A program made the position numbers and the translations under genes. This document shows, in pieces, positions 20,903 to 34,121 of a DNA stretch of 64,000 bases. The notes under the pieces were generated by a model. That model was not told where the DNA came from. It made no database searches and saw only the letters and a list, made by a program, of their open reading frames with translations. The stretch is from Plasmopara viticola (Eukaryota > Oomycota > Peronosporomycetes > Peronosporales > Peronosporaceae). Where the stretch lies: positions 62,001 to 126,000 of the forward strand of contig MBPM02000022.1 in the NCBI GenBank assembly GCA_001695595.3. Reading direction: 5' to 3'. The stretch's first letter is position 1. Each line of letters starts with the position of its first letter.

Positions 20903-21178
20903 TGCTGTCAAAGATGCTGGCGAAAAAAAGCCCCGACCAGCGACTACATACCGGTAATTACCGGTATCTGCAATTAGTTGATGACTGCTTAGAGGAGCGG
21001 ATTCAAGATGGGCAAACAATCGGATTTAGGATGGGAAGGTGATTGCGCCTGGATGGTTAGTCGTTCTGATTGGCTTCAATCAATCATTGGCTTAGAGGTA
21101 GCATGTACTTGCGAACTAAGGACCTCAAAAATAAATTTCCTTGCATTTTACCAACCAGTGCACACGTGACCTTCTTAA
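20903..21178 (+). repeat. 3' LTR of the copia element
   Basis: Starts TGCTGTCAAAGATGCTGG and ends CTTCTTAA; a full-length partner of 16585-16861. It carries a CCGGTAATTACCGG palindrome where the 5' LTR has a diverged version. Confidence 0.85.
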
Positions 21179-24050
21179 AGGAAGGTCAAAATGACCATGG
21201 TGTTCACACGCTTATGCTGCGTCGTATTCGTTCCAAGACGGTTGTGTATTGACGACCGGCGTTTACATCAGCGCTAAGCAAAGATCTCTGCTTAACAGAT
21301 CCCAAAATACATGCCTTCAGTGCACATAAAACGGAAAGTGGTCGAGCTCAGAATGACAACGTCATGTCGGATACACAGAACGCTTTCTACGGTGACATTT
21401 GCTTAATGACTTACGTGCCACTGTGCGCGCATGATCAGGGCCATGTTCTTGCTGGCTTGACTTCAGCCAACTATACTTTACATAGCTTACAGCGGTCCCT
21501 GTTTGTTACAAGCGTTGCTTTGCGGATAGATTGTCACTCCACGTGCATTGGAAGAGCCGCACACTTCGGCCAAATCTTTCATGGTATGCAGTAGATGCTG
21601 TTTATGTTGAGTGGCTATGTACTACTTCATGTGCGTAAGAAATGTCCCGCTTTCAATGCTATATGGCTGAAAGCTAGTTTTACCGCTCAAGGTGCTGTCT
21701 TCTCCAGACACTGCTTAGTAGATAGTTAGACACTCCACATGTAGTAGCAGAGCCTGGATTATCTTGCCTCGGTGTGACGCTAGACATGATTCGTATTACA
21801 TGTAGCGAGGGCGGTACTCGTTTGACACCGCTTTGTGGTATGTTTGCCACTACACATGCAAATGGAAAGCCTGCTTAATTTTTGTCACCGGCAATCATTG
21901 CCCATACCATATGCCAGACGATCACCTCTCAATAGTAGACGTTCCATTCCCCGCTTAATGGTAAGGACACGCCCATGCTGCATCAATTTAAACCGTATCA
22001 CGTCAACACGACCACTTTTTATTAAATGCTGCTACCTTGCCGTTTTGAACAACTCAGTCCCGTGTCCACGCCAAAAGGGCTTCTGATCGTAGCAGATAGC
22101 TCACCAAAGCTCCGCTAGGAGTAACTAGGATGACTTAAGGTGCTCGGACCTAGCGCTCATGACCCTCATGCCACACCATATTAGTGACAAAGCCACACCG
22201 CGCATTTAGATTCGAAACCCAAACAAGATCGACTTAGGCAATTTCGAGGACCTCAGCACTTTAATGCATTGTAATTTCAGGTAAAGTGACTCGTGTTCCT
22301 TCCACAAATAACACTGCGGTAATACTACATTGGTATGGCGGACTTCTTTTGACAGCAAAACGCCTCACTTAATCGGTCGCCAGGCAATAAGAAAAACTAA
22401 CATAGCTTACTTGAACCCATTGCCATTTCTCGACAGGCTTGCAAGCACAAATCAATGTTGCAGAGCACGGGTTCTTTCGAGACCAAGCCCTATCAGCCTT
22501 CAAGCATTCCGTGACGCTCAACAAGGATTAGCTTTTCTCAGCAGGTTGCCCTGCATCAACTAGATCTTGTCATTTCCCCATGTCTTATCCATTACTAATT
22601 GGGATTTTGGATGCTTTAGTCTTGGTCTGCTGGGCGGCCAAATTGACAGGCATCACGACAGACATAACATTGAAGGATGCCCATAAGCTAACCAGACTTG
22701 ACTCCTGCTTACTCGTATAGCAAAGGTCCGTATGAACTGAATCTCCGAATTTTGCGATTTTCTACCTCGTTCTAACTCGACATTAAGCTCGACATGATTT
22801 AACGCCTAGTTTAAACTCGGATATACATGAAGCACCGCTATCTGGGTAGCATCCGCTCGCAGTCCCTCCATAGAGGCATTGACTGGCACCTTCTCTTGCT
22901 GGCCATTTCAGCTAATGCTCCCTAACAAAGTCTACAAATATTTAAAAAATGCAAGAAAGAGTGACCGCACATAAGGTCATAGCTGGATGGCGAGGAGATT
23001 TGAGTCAGCTGACGCATAACTTAAAATACACTACCATAAATGAGGTGATGCACGTGAGTGCCCATTAAGAGGCATCCCACTGAGATTTAAAATTGACAAA
23101 CTTATCTCTCTTTTGCTCCGCTAGAGTTTTTCCAGACCGTCGGTATCGTCAAGGATGGGACAATGAAGCATGGCACTCACTGAGAAGCGCAGATCGTATG
23201 GAAAGTAGACATGTCAAACAAAGGTAAAATTATTCGGCTAAGAACCCTTATCAAGGAGAATTTCATTATGGCCGAGCGCAACATCAGCCGCGAGAAGATT
23301 TCAATCGAATGAGGTGTTCATGATGATGCTCGAAGAAGCCAGTAAAGTCGATGGTATTGCCAAGGCATTGGCTATTAAATACATTTGACTATTTAATGTA
23401 CGATTTGGATACACACGTAGAAGACGTTTGCGAGCTAAGATTTAATTTTTCTCGCGCAATGCATTGAGGCACTTTACCTTACAGATGTCTTAGCTTCTGC
23501 ATAATTAATCTTTGTACAAGAACCTTCACGTTAAAGTGCGACTGACTTAAGACTCCAATAATGACCTTAATAGCGCCTTTACATAAAGCTGACCTTGTGT
23601 CGAAAATCTTGCTTCAGTTTAAGCAACATTGTAAGGAAAATAACTTTTGGCATAATATGATGGTCATATTGGTTTGCACACTGATGTGTTCCCAAGGACA
23701 TCGGAACGGATATGTTCTCTGTCTAGAATACCGAGTTAAAACTACTGCATTTACATAAATCTAGGTAGAGTAAACATCGCAGTAAATTATTGGACTTTCA
23801 AATAAACCGATTGCACATGTCGATCTTCATTGAACCGACGATAGTGAACGGTCATCCAATGTGAATTCTGTACCTTTCTGCACTATTAGAGTAGTTCTGT
23901 GCGGCTCCGTCACAAGTGGTAGCAGATGTTGACAGTTCGATTGGCTATCGAAAGTAGATTTACCAGCTGATTTCTCGTAAAGGCTCCGACATCGAACTTT
24001 ATCTATCGGACGAGCAGCTCGCCTTGCTTGAACAACTTGCCCGCTTCTAT
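21179..24050. other. Desert: no gene; scattered decayed coding traces
   Basis: AT-rich with many short frames. At 23210-23390 two overlapping frames (one with MAERNISREKISIE, a shifted one with VFMMMLEEASKVDGIAKALA) look like a frameshifted coding relic of unknown family. A segment at ~23800-23860 weakly resembles 52605-52665. No intact gene is supported. Confidence 0.45.
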
Positions 24051-24239
24051 GGGCCTTTATGACGCGGCTGCATTTGCAGCCCTTCTCATTATCATCAATG
24101 TTGGATGGTCATGTGATCATACCATTCATGTGTGTTACCTGGTTTTTGTCTTGCGAGCACATAAAGAAGCAGTTAAGAGAAACATTTTTTGGTGAACTTT
24201 GAGCTTTATCAGCGTGCACTTTTCCTATCTACAAGCAAG

Positions 24240-24640
24240 GTGAGCGTGAGCTTTGTGAACATATTAATGAAGCAAAAGAATTGACCACCTCTTGATTGGT
24301 TTGCCGCTCCCCGAACAAGTCAAGACGACTGAATTTGTTAATGGCCTAAGAAAATACCCACTTTGCGCTTAGGTTAAAGGCTACAGCGATGAAAGAGGCG
24401 ATTCAAATCGGCCTGCAGTCACCTAAAGACAACTACTCTATATAGATACAAGGAGCAACTTCTTGTCTAATAGAATGGTATTTATGGACCTTCTAAGTCG
24501 AGTTCACTTCCAGAGGATTTAAGCGTTGCCGGGTAAAGGTACAGCCACATCTTCACTTGCAGCAAAAGGACAGAAATTCTATCAAAGCGAGCCGAAAAAA
24601 TGAAGTCATGTCTCTCTCAAGAAAGGTGCTCATCTTAATC
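24240..24640 (+). pseudogene. Retrotransposon gag-like relic
   Basis: LPLPEQVKTTEFVNGLRKYP followed in a shifted frame by LKATAMKEAIQIGLQS matches the texture of LTR-element gag C-terminal regions ('F.NGL...' then '...EAI..A'). Stops and frameshifts are frequent. No neighbouring polymerase relic was recognised, so the superfamily (Gypsy seems likely) is open. Confidence 0.4.
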
Positions 24641-24649
24641 TATTGAAAC

Positions 24650-27600
24650 GTTCACAACTAGTAAAGGCAAGGCGCCCTATTAGGGAAAACTAACAGCTTA
24701 CGATGAGTGTGTTGTTAGTAAACAACATCATGTTTTACCTTTTTTTTGCTTGACAGCACTCATAGAATGTATCAAAAGGATATTGCTTGTAGAGCACACA
24801 ATATACGAGGTCGCAAAGAACCGTTTTGAGTCTCGGTAGACTTCAGCAAATTAAGGACTTTTTGCACGCCTGCAAAAAGCTGCCATCACCATTAAAAGTT
24901 GACTACATTTCAATTTAAGAGAAAGTAATACAAGTTTCTTTGAGTTACCGAACGCTTCTAGATGTTAGTAAGGTTGATAAATTACATTTTTTGTAAATCA
25001 CAAAGTCAGTTTTTGATATTGTCATGGAAGTGTTGAACTTAGTCTTAAGAGTACCGTGGCTCGAACAGCGCAAGCATTTAATCGATCTGTGATTAAAGCG
25101 ATTAACATCAGACATTTAATCCCGCTGATTAGGGCTTAAATAAATTATTTTTCTCGTCCTTTATGGATACAACTCTCTCACGGAAGCCAGCAGGAAAAGA
25201 TCCAGTACAGATGTATTACGGATCACGTTTTGCAAGTGAATAACATAGGTCCGCACGAAACAGCGGGTAGCATGGGTCCGGAATATTGAAGACCAGATAC
25301 GATACGAAATTGAGCAATGGCTATAATGTAGTACTCAGTGGCGGACAAAGACGTCCCATTCACAAAAATGTTGACGGTTCATTTGGTCATCTTCCTTTCG
25401 GATAAAGGCATCGCCTGAAGGTGGCAGAACTGTCTTACGTCGAAGAAGGAAGCTACAGAGTCTTCGGCTATTGAGAGCCATAATTCCTTCAGTAGTGATG
25501 TATTAGGATGAAAAAACTCTTAAGATATAGAAATTGTCCGTATAAGTGAATATATCTTCTTTTTACCTTATAAAAGCGTACGCTGCGGCTTGGCTCGGAG
25601 ATTCTACTGAATTGCATTGATGTAACTTATTTTCTATTTTGAAAATACTCAGATGTGGTGTCAAGAGACGCAAACACATAATCCCGCCGGATAAAGAAAA
25701 AGAAGCAATACTGATCGACAAAGAACTGTGTCACACGGCAATGGCCACTGTCAAGAGTGAATAGGCAAAGATGGCCTTGTGCGAGAATTGAAGTCCTCGC
25801 ACTCATCAACGCCGCTGATTGCTCGAGAGCTGAACAAAACGTTGGCACTGATAAAAAGCTGAAAATATGTGCGAACGTCCTTATTAAAAAAGAGTGTGCT
25901 GCTTGACAACATGTACGTATATACGCCATGAATTAAACGGCTGCTTTGTAACGAGCACTGAGTTTAAACAATCTAGAAAAAAAAGATACCGTCCGATCTT
26001 GGCCTACATCATGTATTCATTAGAATCTGAGAAAAAATTTCATGCTGTGCAATAATTTGGTACAAACATCTAAGTGGTACTCACAAAATGTGGACAATGT
26101 TGACATCTGCATTGCTCTATTCTATCAAACAATTGTCTCTTTATGCTTACATAACGATAATTAACTAGTTGCAAAAGAGTTGATGAATCACACAACAGAC
26201 CTTTATCACGTTGATCCCACGTCGATACAAAGGATACAGATCTTGGGTACCGTAAAAAGATTATGAACATTACCTACGATATGACATGTGTGTGTGGCCA
26301 GAAGATATATTGGATGAAATGGCAGTGATCAAAAATTGAGGTGGAAGACTACGCAAGCGCCTGTTAATTCGTATGCGATCAAAGCATATGAAAAATATCG
26401 TCACAGTTTGAAACAGGGGCTTAAAGTGTAAAAGTTGGGGAATAAGCACAAAAAGAAGATTATTTGGCTGGATCGGTATCGTTAGCTAAGGTCTTGGTCA
26501 AGGATGCAAGCATTGTTTAGTCAGGAAATGATAGAAGCGACGACATTATAGACTCCCGTATCGAAGCAGCTGGATTGAAAGACGTTGCCGAAGCAGATGG
26601 AGCGATCGTGGAAGTTGAGGCTTTCAAAGACGTTAGACAAAAAGTTTAAGACGCTGAAAAAGACGCAACTTTTACCAATAAACACGGAGAAGGAATTTCC
26701 ATGGATAATAATGCACTGAGTTTAACGTTTTGGATCTCTTTTTAAAAGGTCAAGCAAAGCTTCATTGAGCCCTTCATGATTCTATAAGGCATGAACTGAA
26801 ATTCACGGCTGTTCTTATGGCTTCAACGCACTGAGAGTATTATGAAAAGCGTGTAAAAAGATTCTCTTATCCCTCATAGACGAGGTTCTAAGTGGCCAAA
26901 ACAAATATCAAAAGTGCTGCTTGATCTTGCTAATAAGGCGGGTTTGAATGACCAAGTTGTGATTGTAGGTGCACATACAAGGTTCCTCAGCCCTTAACCA
27001 AGACTGAAGCTGACTGTAGAAAAGCGATATCCGGTCGCGATTTTTAGACCTTGCGATAGGACGCGAGGCGGTCGTCTAGAACATAAATTCATGACCTGTG
27101 CAGCTAATGTTTTCAGCAAGAGCTTCATGAGAACGTCATTGCCTCTGAAAAGCCATACTTTGACCGCTACAATTGACTTTAAAAGTGATCTCAAGCGTGC
27201 TTACAAGGTCGCGCAGAAAATACTGTTCTCTAAACAGAATGTGGAAGTGGCCTATTTTGGCGCTATTTGTGCTCTTGGACCAACGACATTCCGTGTGGAG
27301 TGTGGTGTAAGAAGAGGCACTCTCGTAGCTGCCAAGAGTACTTTGTAAATCAATGCAAACATCCTGGTTGGCAGAGCTCGTAAGATCCGTCGAAGAGACT
27401 TTGATTTGACTGTTCTGAGGCTATGAAAGATTTATAGAGACAATGGGCACTTGGTATGTAAGTCGCGGCATTTTGGGCGCGCGTTTAGGTATGGTAAGAC
27501 CGGCTTTATACCCATGAACACATCTTACACTCTTAGTGCCTAGCTTACCATTTCAATAAAGGCGCGATTTCTATGAGGTGATTAGTCTCCGATCCACCAT

Positions 27601-28690
27601 CAAAACAAAGTGCATTTACAGATACAGAACGGAAAGTACTTTGCCCAAGGCGCTTTGATATCGACATTTGATACCCTAAAAGCTTATCCGATCCGAGCAT
27701 AGGCTTTTTAATTGAAGCCGTGGTGTTGTCAGCGTGGAGGAGTACTCATTGTATTCCCACACAGCACTGGTTTTTAGGTAAATATAAAGCTATAGCGAAA
27801 TTTGATGCGGTCCTAAAATTCGTACATAACCGCCGTAAAGGTGCGCTGAATCAGTGGCGTAGAGGAGTTCGTAGATGCCACGCAAGGAGTAATGCCTTCA
27901 GTGAAGACACCAGCAAGTGAGCGTGCTGCTTGACACCACGGCCCATCGGCCAGTCAGTACCTTTCGTCTCTTGTCGAACACAATGTCAAAAGAGTAAGTT
28001 GACCTGCGACTTTTGTTGGCACACCACTGCGTCAGTTATCACTGTTACTGATCACACCCGAGCAGATGGACAAGTTTGTTGTATTTGACTTTAATTAGCT
28101 CTGGTCTTTTCAACAAGGGCATTACAAGTCGTACGTTTACGGAATGGCAAGATAGAATTTATGACATACTGGGTGGCGATGAGTTTGAAATCAAATCTAA
28201 CACTTTTATTGCCTCGACCCGGACGAAGGTGTACTTATCCAGTGTTGCCATTGATGTGGGACCCCTTCGCAGCCAAAGCAGGCAAATAAATTAGCACAAG
28301 TTTGGCAAAAAAAATCGCTTAGAGACGGAGGTGTCGACGAACCATGCGCTGAGAGACGAAGGAAGGTGCGCGCTCTCCACCGCAATAGAGTAGGAGGCTC
28401 TTTCAAGAGCTTCTTCCTGTGGAATTCTCCGGTGGTCGAATGTTTTATGACTCCGCACTCACAGCACACACGCAGCATTGTAATCGATGCATTCTGTAAA
28501 GCCGAGACCGCTTTTAGTTAGAGGCATGTTTAGAAGCCGAAGAAATCTGCTTTGAGTTTGCTTGTTTGACCCGGTCAGTCGGTGGTGCCTGATTGAGCAT
28601 TATTACGTCCAAGTCAAAAGTGATGAATAGCACTTAACTCGACCATCACATAAAGGGCATGAATCTGCTCAGGGTAACAGATGCATTCTG
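24650..28690. other. Desert with unrecognised coding relics
   Basis: 26465-26700 (+) reads SVSLAKVLVKDASIV, stop, then IDSRIEAAGLKDVAEADGAI and EVEAFKDVRQKV. 26900-27350 includes LLDLANKAGLNDQVVIVGAH and an 85-codon frame (27091-27348). 27430-28290 has further open stretches. Together these suggest one or more long-dead genes or elements on the plus strand. I could not assign a family. Confidence 0.35.
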
Positions 28691-29108
28691 GCACTGAATC
28701 TCCCAGCGATACTGATTCCTATTTTTAGTAGATAAGGCAAATGCTCTTCGAGATCTACATTACCAGCCCTTTCCTATGCAAATAGTTGGCGAGGCTTGAT
28801 TACTTTTCTTGATTTATTTGGGATGCTGATTAATGCAAAGCTGAATAAGCTCTTTCTTTCTCGGCTTTTGGATGAGCAGATGATGAAACACGGATGAAAA
28901 GCTTGACTCAATTCGAGCCATGAGAGCTTTATTTGATAATAAGAACGTCTTTTTAGTGGACAACCATCGCCAAAATTAGATTGGAGCCCTAAATGTGAAC
29001 CAGATTGGCTTGCGCACATGTTGAACTGACTTTGGAGGGCACAGACTTCATAGTTGTATTTGCTAGTTCTAGAATGCCCAAGCCCGGCGTCTTTCGAAAA
29101 TAGTTTAA
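28690..29108 (-). repeat. Dispersed repeat, copy 1 (inverted relative to copy 2)
   Basis: The reverse complement aligns visibly with 47280-47690 over roughly 400 bp. Shared anchors include ATGTGCGCAAGCCAATCTGG, CTGCTCATCCAAAAGCCGAG and GGGCTTGGGCATT. Both copies have stops in all long frames. One frame (from copy 2) reads HPKAEKERAYS; another has a SDFGDG stretch faintly like a DDE integrase, too little to classify. Confidence 0.75.
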
Positions 29109-30477
29109 CGCCGAGATAAAAATTTCTTTATTATACCTAGGGTTAGATAAATCTGTGAGGTTGTTAAACCTGGTAGCACTTACAATGGCCAATTAAATAT
29201 CTGAACGACCGAAGATGACTCTTTACGTCAGTGCTATCACCATAAGGTATCTGTCAAAGTTATAGTCAGACTTGCCAACTATTAGCCACATTTCGTATCG
29301 CGACAAGAGTTATCGCATATATTTGCGTTGAACAATATCTTCAACTGCGGTGACTCCTTGGTCATTCACCTTATTTACGCACTATGGTTTGCATAATATT
29401 AGCGAGGCATTGACTGGTTACCGTTATTCTGCGCCAAGAAAGTGATAAAAATCGGCAAAGCTTTCCGCACACGCAGGGTATCAGCTCTTTTGCACGTCTT
29501 AAGTTGTACTTTTAGACGGCTAAATGGTGAGCAACTTTTTGTGCCAGCGTATAACAACGCGCGGTCGAGCGAATGACACTCTCACCAAGAAAAACAACAA
29601 TCAAGCAGGTAACAGAAAACCAGACTATGAAAGGGTTTAAGCGTTCGCTTTCGAAATTCACAATTATGATTAAAGAGGGCTCTGTTTTCATAAAGCAGTG
29701 ATAAACCAGATGTGCCCACCCAGGGAGACAATCGACAAGAAGCTCTCAGCCAAAAATGTGGCAGTCGAGTAGTTTTTAATGCTTGTAACGAGATTGCTTG
29801 AGCGGACGTCGTCACACAGCACCACACTTGAGCAGAGGTTTCGATTAACGTCTACACAAACTACCCCGGCGCTATATACATGGTCGACAAAGATTTAGGG
29901 AACCGGTATAGTCACACATCCTTTTCGGTAGAGCCACAACTTGAGCTGCGATTGGCCAAATTACGGGTGCACGTTTGACTATATACACCTCGCGTAAACT
30001 TAAATTACCACTGCGTTGAAATATTCATGCAGACTCTTCGAACCAGCTGTGAAATATCAATTCCGGAAATGGTGAGGCTGCTCAAATACCAATGACCAAG
30101 CAGAAGGGGGTACCCCTCAATTTAATGGGCTACTTTGACTGGCTACCCGGAGCAGATTTACAAAGAGACGGCTGGGGATGCACCCACGGCAGAATTTCAT
30201 GGCAATGCTAAAGTCATTACGACAACTTTGCTATCATTCTTCGCTTTCTGCAGTACCAGTGCTACCAGGAAACGAAAAGTCAGAAACATCCTGTCTTAAA
30301 AACAGCTGCTCGTCGTAAATGTACTTTCCATTGCAGCCATTTTGCTGCCTCAGGGACTTAAATCCAAGACTGAAAGCTCAATGAAGTGCTCCATGATTTT
30401 TTTGTCAGCATGTATGCAAATTTGAACCGATAATTCAATGTGCTTTCGTTAGGTCACAGGATGTTGCTGACTCTTGT
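29109..30477. other. Desert, no gene seen
   Basis: AT-rich DNA with short frames only. No domain or repeat recognised. Confidence 0.4.
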
Positions 30478-33187
30478 TCATGGAGCCCCTTCCATCTCCG
30501 AAGCTTGCGGCTCAAATGCACTATTCATGAGTGGGTGCAGCATATCAGTGCCAGTAAACCACAACAGGAAGAGCAGCCGCAAACGGAGCGAAATGTGATG
30601 GTTGCCGTCAATGAATGCTAAGCAAATTGGGGCAGTAATGTTCGTTCCAATTCTTAAAGGAAGAAATACTAAACTTCGTTTATTTTGGAAAAAGATAGTT
30701 AATAGGCTTCCTAATCTGTTCGCGATTGCATCGCCAAGTTGGGGCATTGGCACCCAATGACTCAATGGTGCCGGGCTTGCCTCTATCAAAATATGGGCAT
30801 TGACTTCCTCCTAGTCATCAAAAAGCTGCGCAAACTATTGGCGATAAAATTCCGGGCGCAATCATCTCCTAATACAATTCTCTTCGAACCTCAACCCGGT
30901 GCCTTTTTCTGGGCGATTTAGACTAATTGCAATCGTGCGAAAGCCGCAATTGCTATCACCATCCACGTCCTGAGATGAAGTCACATATGGCGCATTAATA
31001 CATGAAAGCTTTTAAAGGACACCACACTTCCAATTGATTAATAGGCTACTGACCCTGGCACGCGGAATATTTGAACAGGCCTTCCAATGTTCAGTGAGAG
31101 GCACGTTCGCCGCGTATGATCTAAAGTGCCATATCATCTACATTTCCTGCGATTGGGCTTATCTGCATTTGGCTGTCCCCGTCCTTTACTCTCAACATAC
31201 TCGAATGCAGACGCATCGCGTTTGGTGCTTGTCGATCCCTAGATCGCTTACACCTTTGCTTGCAACCGAGGCTAGGTTATCTAGTAGAAGACGTTGGCCA
31301 AGGCCAAATGTCGCTCTTGTGACGTTTTGATAATGTCTGAAAATCTTGGGTTTTTGTAGAGTTATAACAGAGTGCAGCAAGAGGCATGTGTGTTTGTGAA
31401 GCCACCAGTGATTAAAAAGTGAATTTCACGCAATTTTTAGCAGCTGCTTGATGAGATGAAAGCAAGGTATACCTCGTGAACCTTCGAGTGCAGTTATCAG
31501 CGGTCTCCATTGACGGTGCCTGCTGATACTGATGTAGAAATCTGGTAAGTATAAACCTTTGCAAGTGCTGTATGCAATGATCTTACTTTCCTCGTTCAAT
31601 GCGTCATGCAAAATTTCTATTCCCATTTCTCCTGAAGCTTCTACGTAGGCAAATAATGATAAAAAAATATAATTTTTTTAAAATCGTTTTTTTAAAGAGA
31701 ATATTGTTTAGAAAGATAAAAGAATAAAAATATAACAATGAACAATAACTTATAAAAATGTTATGATTCCCGATTAATTGGAGGTTTTGATAATTCGTTC
31801 GTTCCTTAATGATCGGTGCTTCTGATATGGCGTCTCCTCGTATTAATAACATAACGTTTTGGACATAAGAACGGTCATATGCAACTTTTTGGCTGACTCT
31901 TTGCCGCTGCTACTGAGCCGCAACTTCCTGTCTCTCATAAATCGTTGCCAGATATCCATTGATACTGCAATCCATTTTTACTAAGGTCGCAAGGCCGCCT
32001 TCAGTACGAAACGTTGCTACATTCCCGAAGTGCTTTAGCCCTATTGTTTAGGCAAGTACAAATTTCTCTTTATGCGGGAACCACGTATTTTGTAGACACG
32101 CGTGGCCTACGTCATAGATCAAATTCCGGTTCAGTTGCCGATCGGCAGAGCTCGCACCGCTTTTGAAATTTGCTAGGACATTCGTTACAATGTACCACAC
32201 ACAAAGTTGTTCCTTGCTTTCTGAAGATTAAGCGAAATTGCAGCCATCAATGCCAGCATCCTGTCGGTAACAATGACGATCGACCCAGTGATCCTTTCTT
32301 AAAAAGTAAAATTTATTTGCATATTTGCCCGGAAAACATTCTTTTCAGTTTCGCGCTGCAAAAAAATACAAGAAAAGGAAAATGACTGGTTTGTGCACGC
32401 CACACCCATGACATGAAGCAGCGGCATTTGAGACCTGGTAATTTCTTAGCTCTAATTGAACAGTAAGCTCAAATTTTCTTATTTAAGATTTACACTCACC
32501 TGTTGGTTTTGTACGTCAAATCCATTATAAGAAAACTTTTGGAAGAAAATGTTCGTTGGTGAGATGCAAGTTTTTGGCGCAACAATAAGGCGTGTAAGTT
32601 GGCCAGAGGCGAAGTCTCGGTCAACTCTGTGACGAATGGAACATTTTTGTAAGGTGTCGACTAAAGCTTCGAGAGGAGTACGGCCAAGAAGAAAACGTGC
32701 TTTTCCTCGTTTTTAATGTCCTGCCCAGAAGCAAGAAAAGCACGATTTGAGCGTCTCAATGTACTCGAATTCAACCGAGATGGCTCCCGAACCCTAGTGA
32801 ATTCATAATCAGCCGTGTTTGTACGTCCGGTAATGCCCTTGCTTCCAGAAATTGTGCGACACTTTCGCCTGTTTATGGCTGTGAGCTGATACCACGACAT
32901 TCACGCCCCAGTCTTGCGCAGCGATGGGATTCAGTAGCCGTTGGATCGTGACCGACCATGGACACATTAAAAAACTCGTTAATGTCTGGCGAACCTCCGC
33001 GTTCTTTTTCTTTTATGGGACCACCATGGGTGCAAGCAAGCCAACCTTTCCTCGTATTACCCTGATGGTATCTCTTTGTGCGCACCTTATTTGTTGTGTA
33101 ACCTTCTAGCAACGCAAAAGTCTGTATGGCCTTTTCTGCTTCCTCGCGGGTCTTATGAATGTATTCTGACGGCGGTTGAAGCAGCAT
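30478..33187 (-). pseudogene. Decayed Mutator-like (MULE) transposase with OTU-like end
   Basis: Read on the minus strand from 33187. An N-terminal FAR1/zinc-finger-like part comes first (YIHKTREEAEKAIQTFA, then LLEGYTT). The MULE catalytic core follows: LIMDLTYKTNR at ~32530-32500, a likely 65-bp intron (32435-32499, GTGAGT...CCAG), then SQMPLLHVMGVACTNQSFS and, after a gap, VIVTDRMLALMAAI (second catalytic Asp) at ~32290-32200. Stops and frameshifts follow. At 30789-30478 the frame HWVPMPQLGDAIAN...NKRSLVFLPL...FIDGNHHISL resembles the OTU-like cysteine protease domain attached to some oomycete MULEs; its link to this transposase is inferred from order and strand. An AT-rich block at ~31640-31760 interrupts it. 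Terminal repeats were not found. Confidence 0.65.
32435..32499 (-). other. Probable intron within the MULE transposase relic
   Basis: Donor GTGAGT and acceptor ACCAG flank 65 bp. Removing it joins TYKTNR to QMPLLHVMGV, restoring the spacing seen in MULE transposases. Size matches the window's other introns. Confidence 0.55.
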
Positions 33188-34121
33188 TTTGATGACGAAA
33201 GTTGGTCATGCAAGTCAACTTATGAGGGTGTGTCGCGATAGTAGAAGGGCTTGTGTGGAAAAACCGACTGCGACCAAATTACAGCACAGCTTATAGGGGT
33301 GGGTGTGTGGCTCTATCGAAATGGAGTGGCTATACCGGTTTCCAAGATTTATTATGATTCTTCAAGACATTTTCTTCTCAGCGATTGTGATACATCGAAA
33401 TCGAAATCGGGCTTGAGTTAAATGAAGAAGAAGTGGCACCATCGCCGCCGCACAACGAGGCGCAACTTTTCGTACACAAAGCCAGGATGAGACATTTGAT
33501 CCAATCCACGAGTTTAAAAAGAGGAAAAAATTGCAAACCGCGCTTGCACACTAACACTCCCAAGTGTACTTCGTGGCACTATGTTCCTAACGCGTGAAAT
33601 ATTTTTCTTAATTGTATTGAGGCGATCTAAAGAAAGTGTGCCTGATATAAAATTTATATACGCAATCTGCAGCTAAAAGTCGCTGCTGCGACCAGAGGGC
33701 GCCGAAAAAAAGCCTGCACGCAACGAGAGACTTGCGGCTCGATCATTATTATTGCTTTGAAAATTTAGGAAGCCGGTGTACAGTATCGTTCGCGACTGCG
33801 AAAGTCTTTCTTTCAATGCTTTGGTCGAATCCTCGGGTGGCAGGGATAGTTGCCTTGACAACGATCTTGCTTTCAGATCGACAGATTGCGTGAAGCGACA
33901 ATGGTTATTCTTACACATCAAAGCAATCGATAAGCTATTTACGAGATGCCATAATTGTACAAGAGAGTCTCCCCGCACTCAAATTAATTCGTCTGCGTAA
34001 AAAGGATACTGGATTCACATCCTAACAGCAAGCAATGCAAAGGACTGTCTTTAGTGCCTGATTTGACTCACGACTTTGGTCAGATACTGTGAGGCCGAGC
34101 GATTCTCCACTAACGCCTTCC

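Larger units (their letters stand above)
16585..21178 (+). mobile_element. Decayed Ty1/copia LTR retrotransposon, about 4.6 kb
   Basis: Two related LTRs of about 277 bp flank relics in the copia order gag, protease, integrase, reverse transcriptase, RNase H; integrase before RT is diagnostic of Ty1/copia. The reading frame is broken by many stops and frameshifts, so it cannot make its proteins. The bases next to the LTRs are TGGAA (left) and AGGAA (right), a possible 5-bp target duplication with one change. A purine-rich tract (GAGTGGGAG) precedes the 3' LTR. LTR divergence and frame decay indicate an old insertion. Confidence 0.9.
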
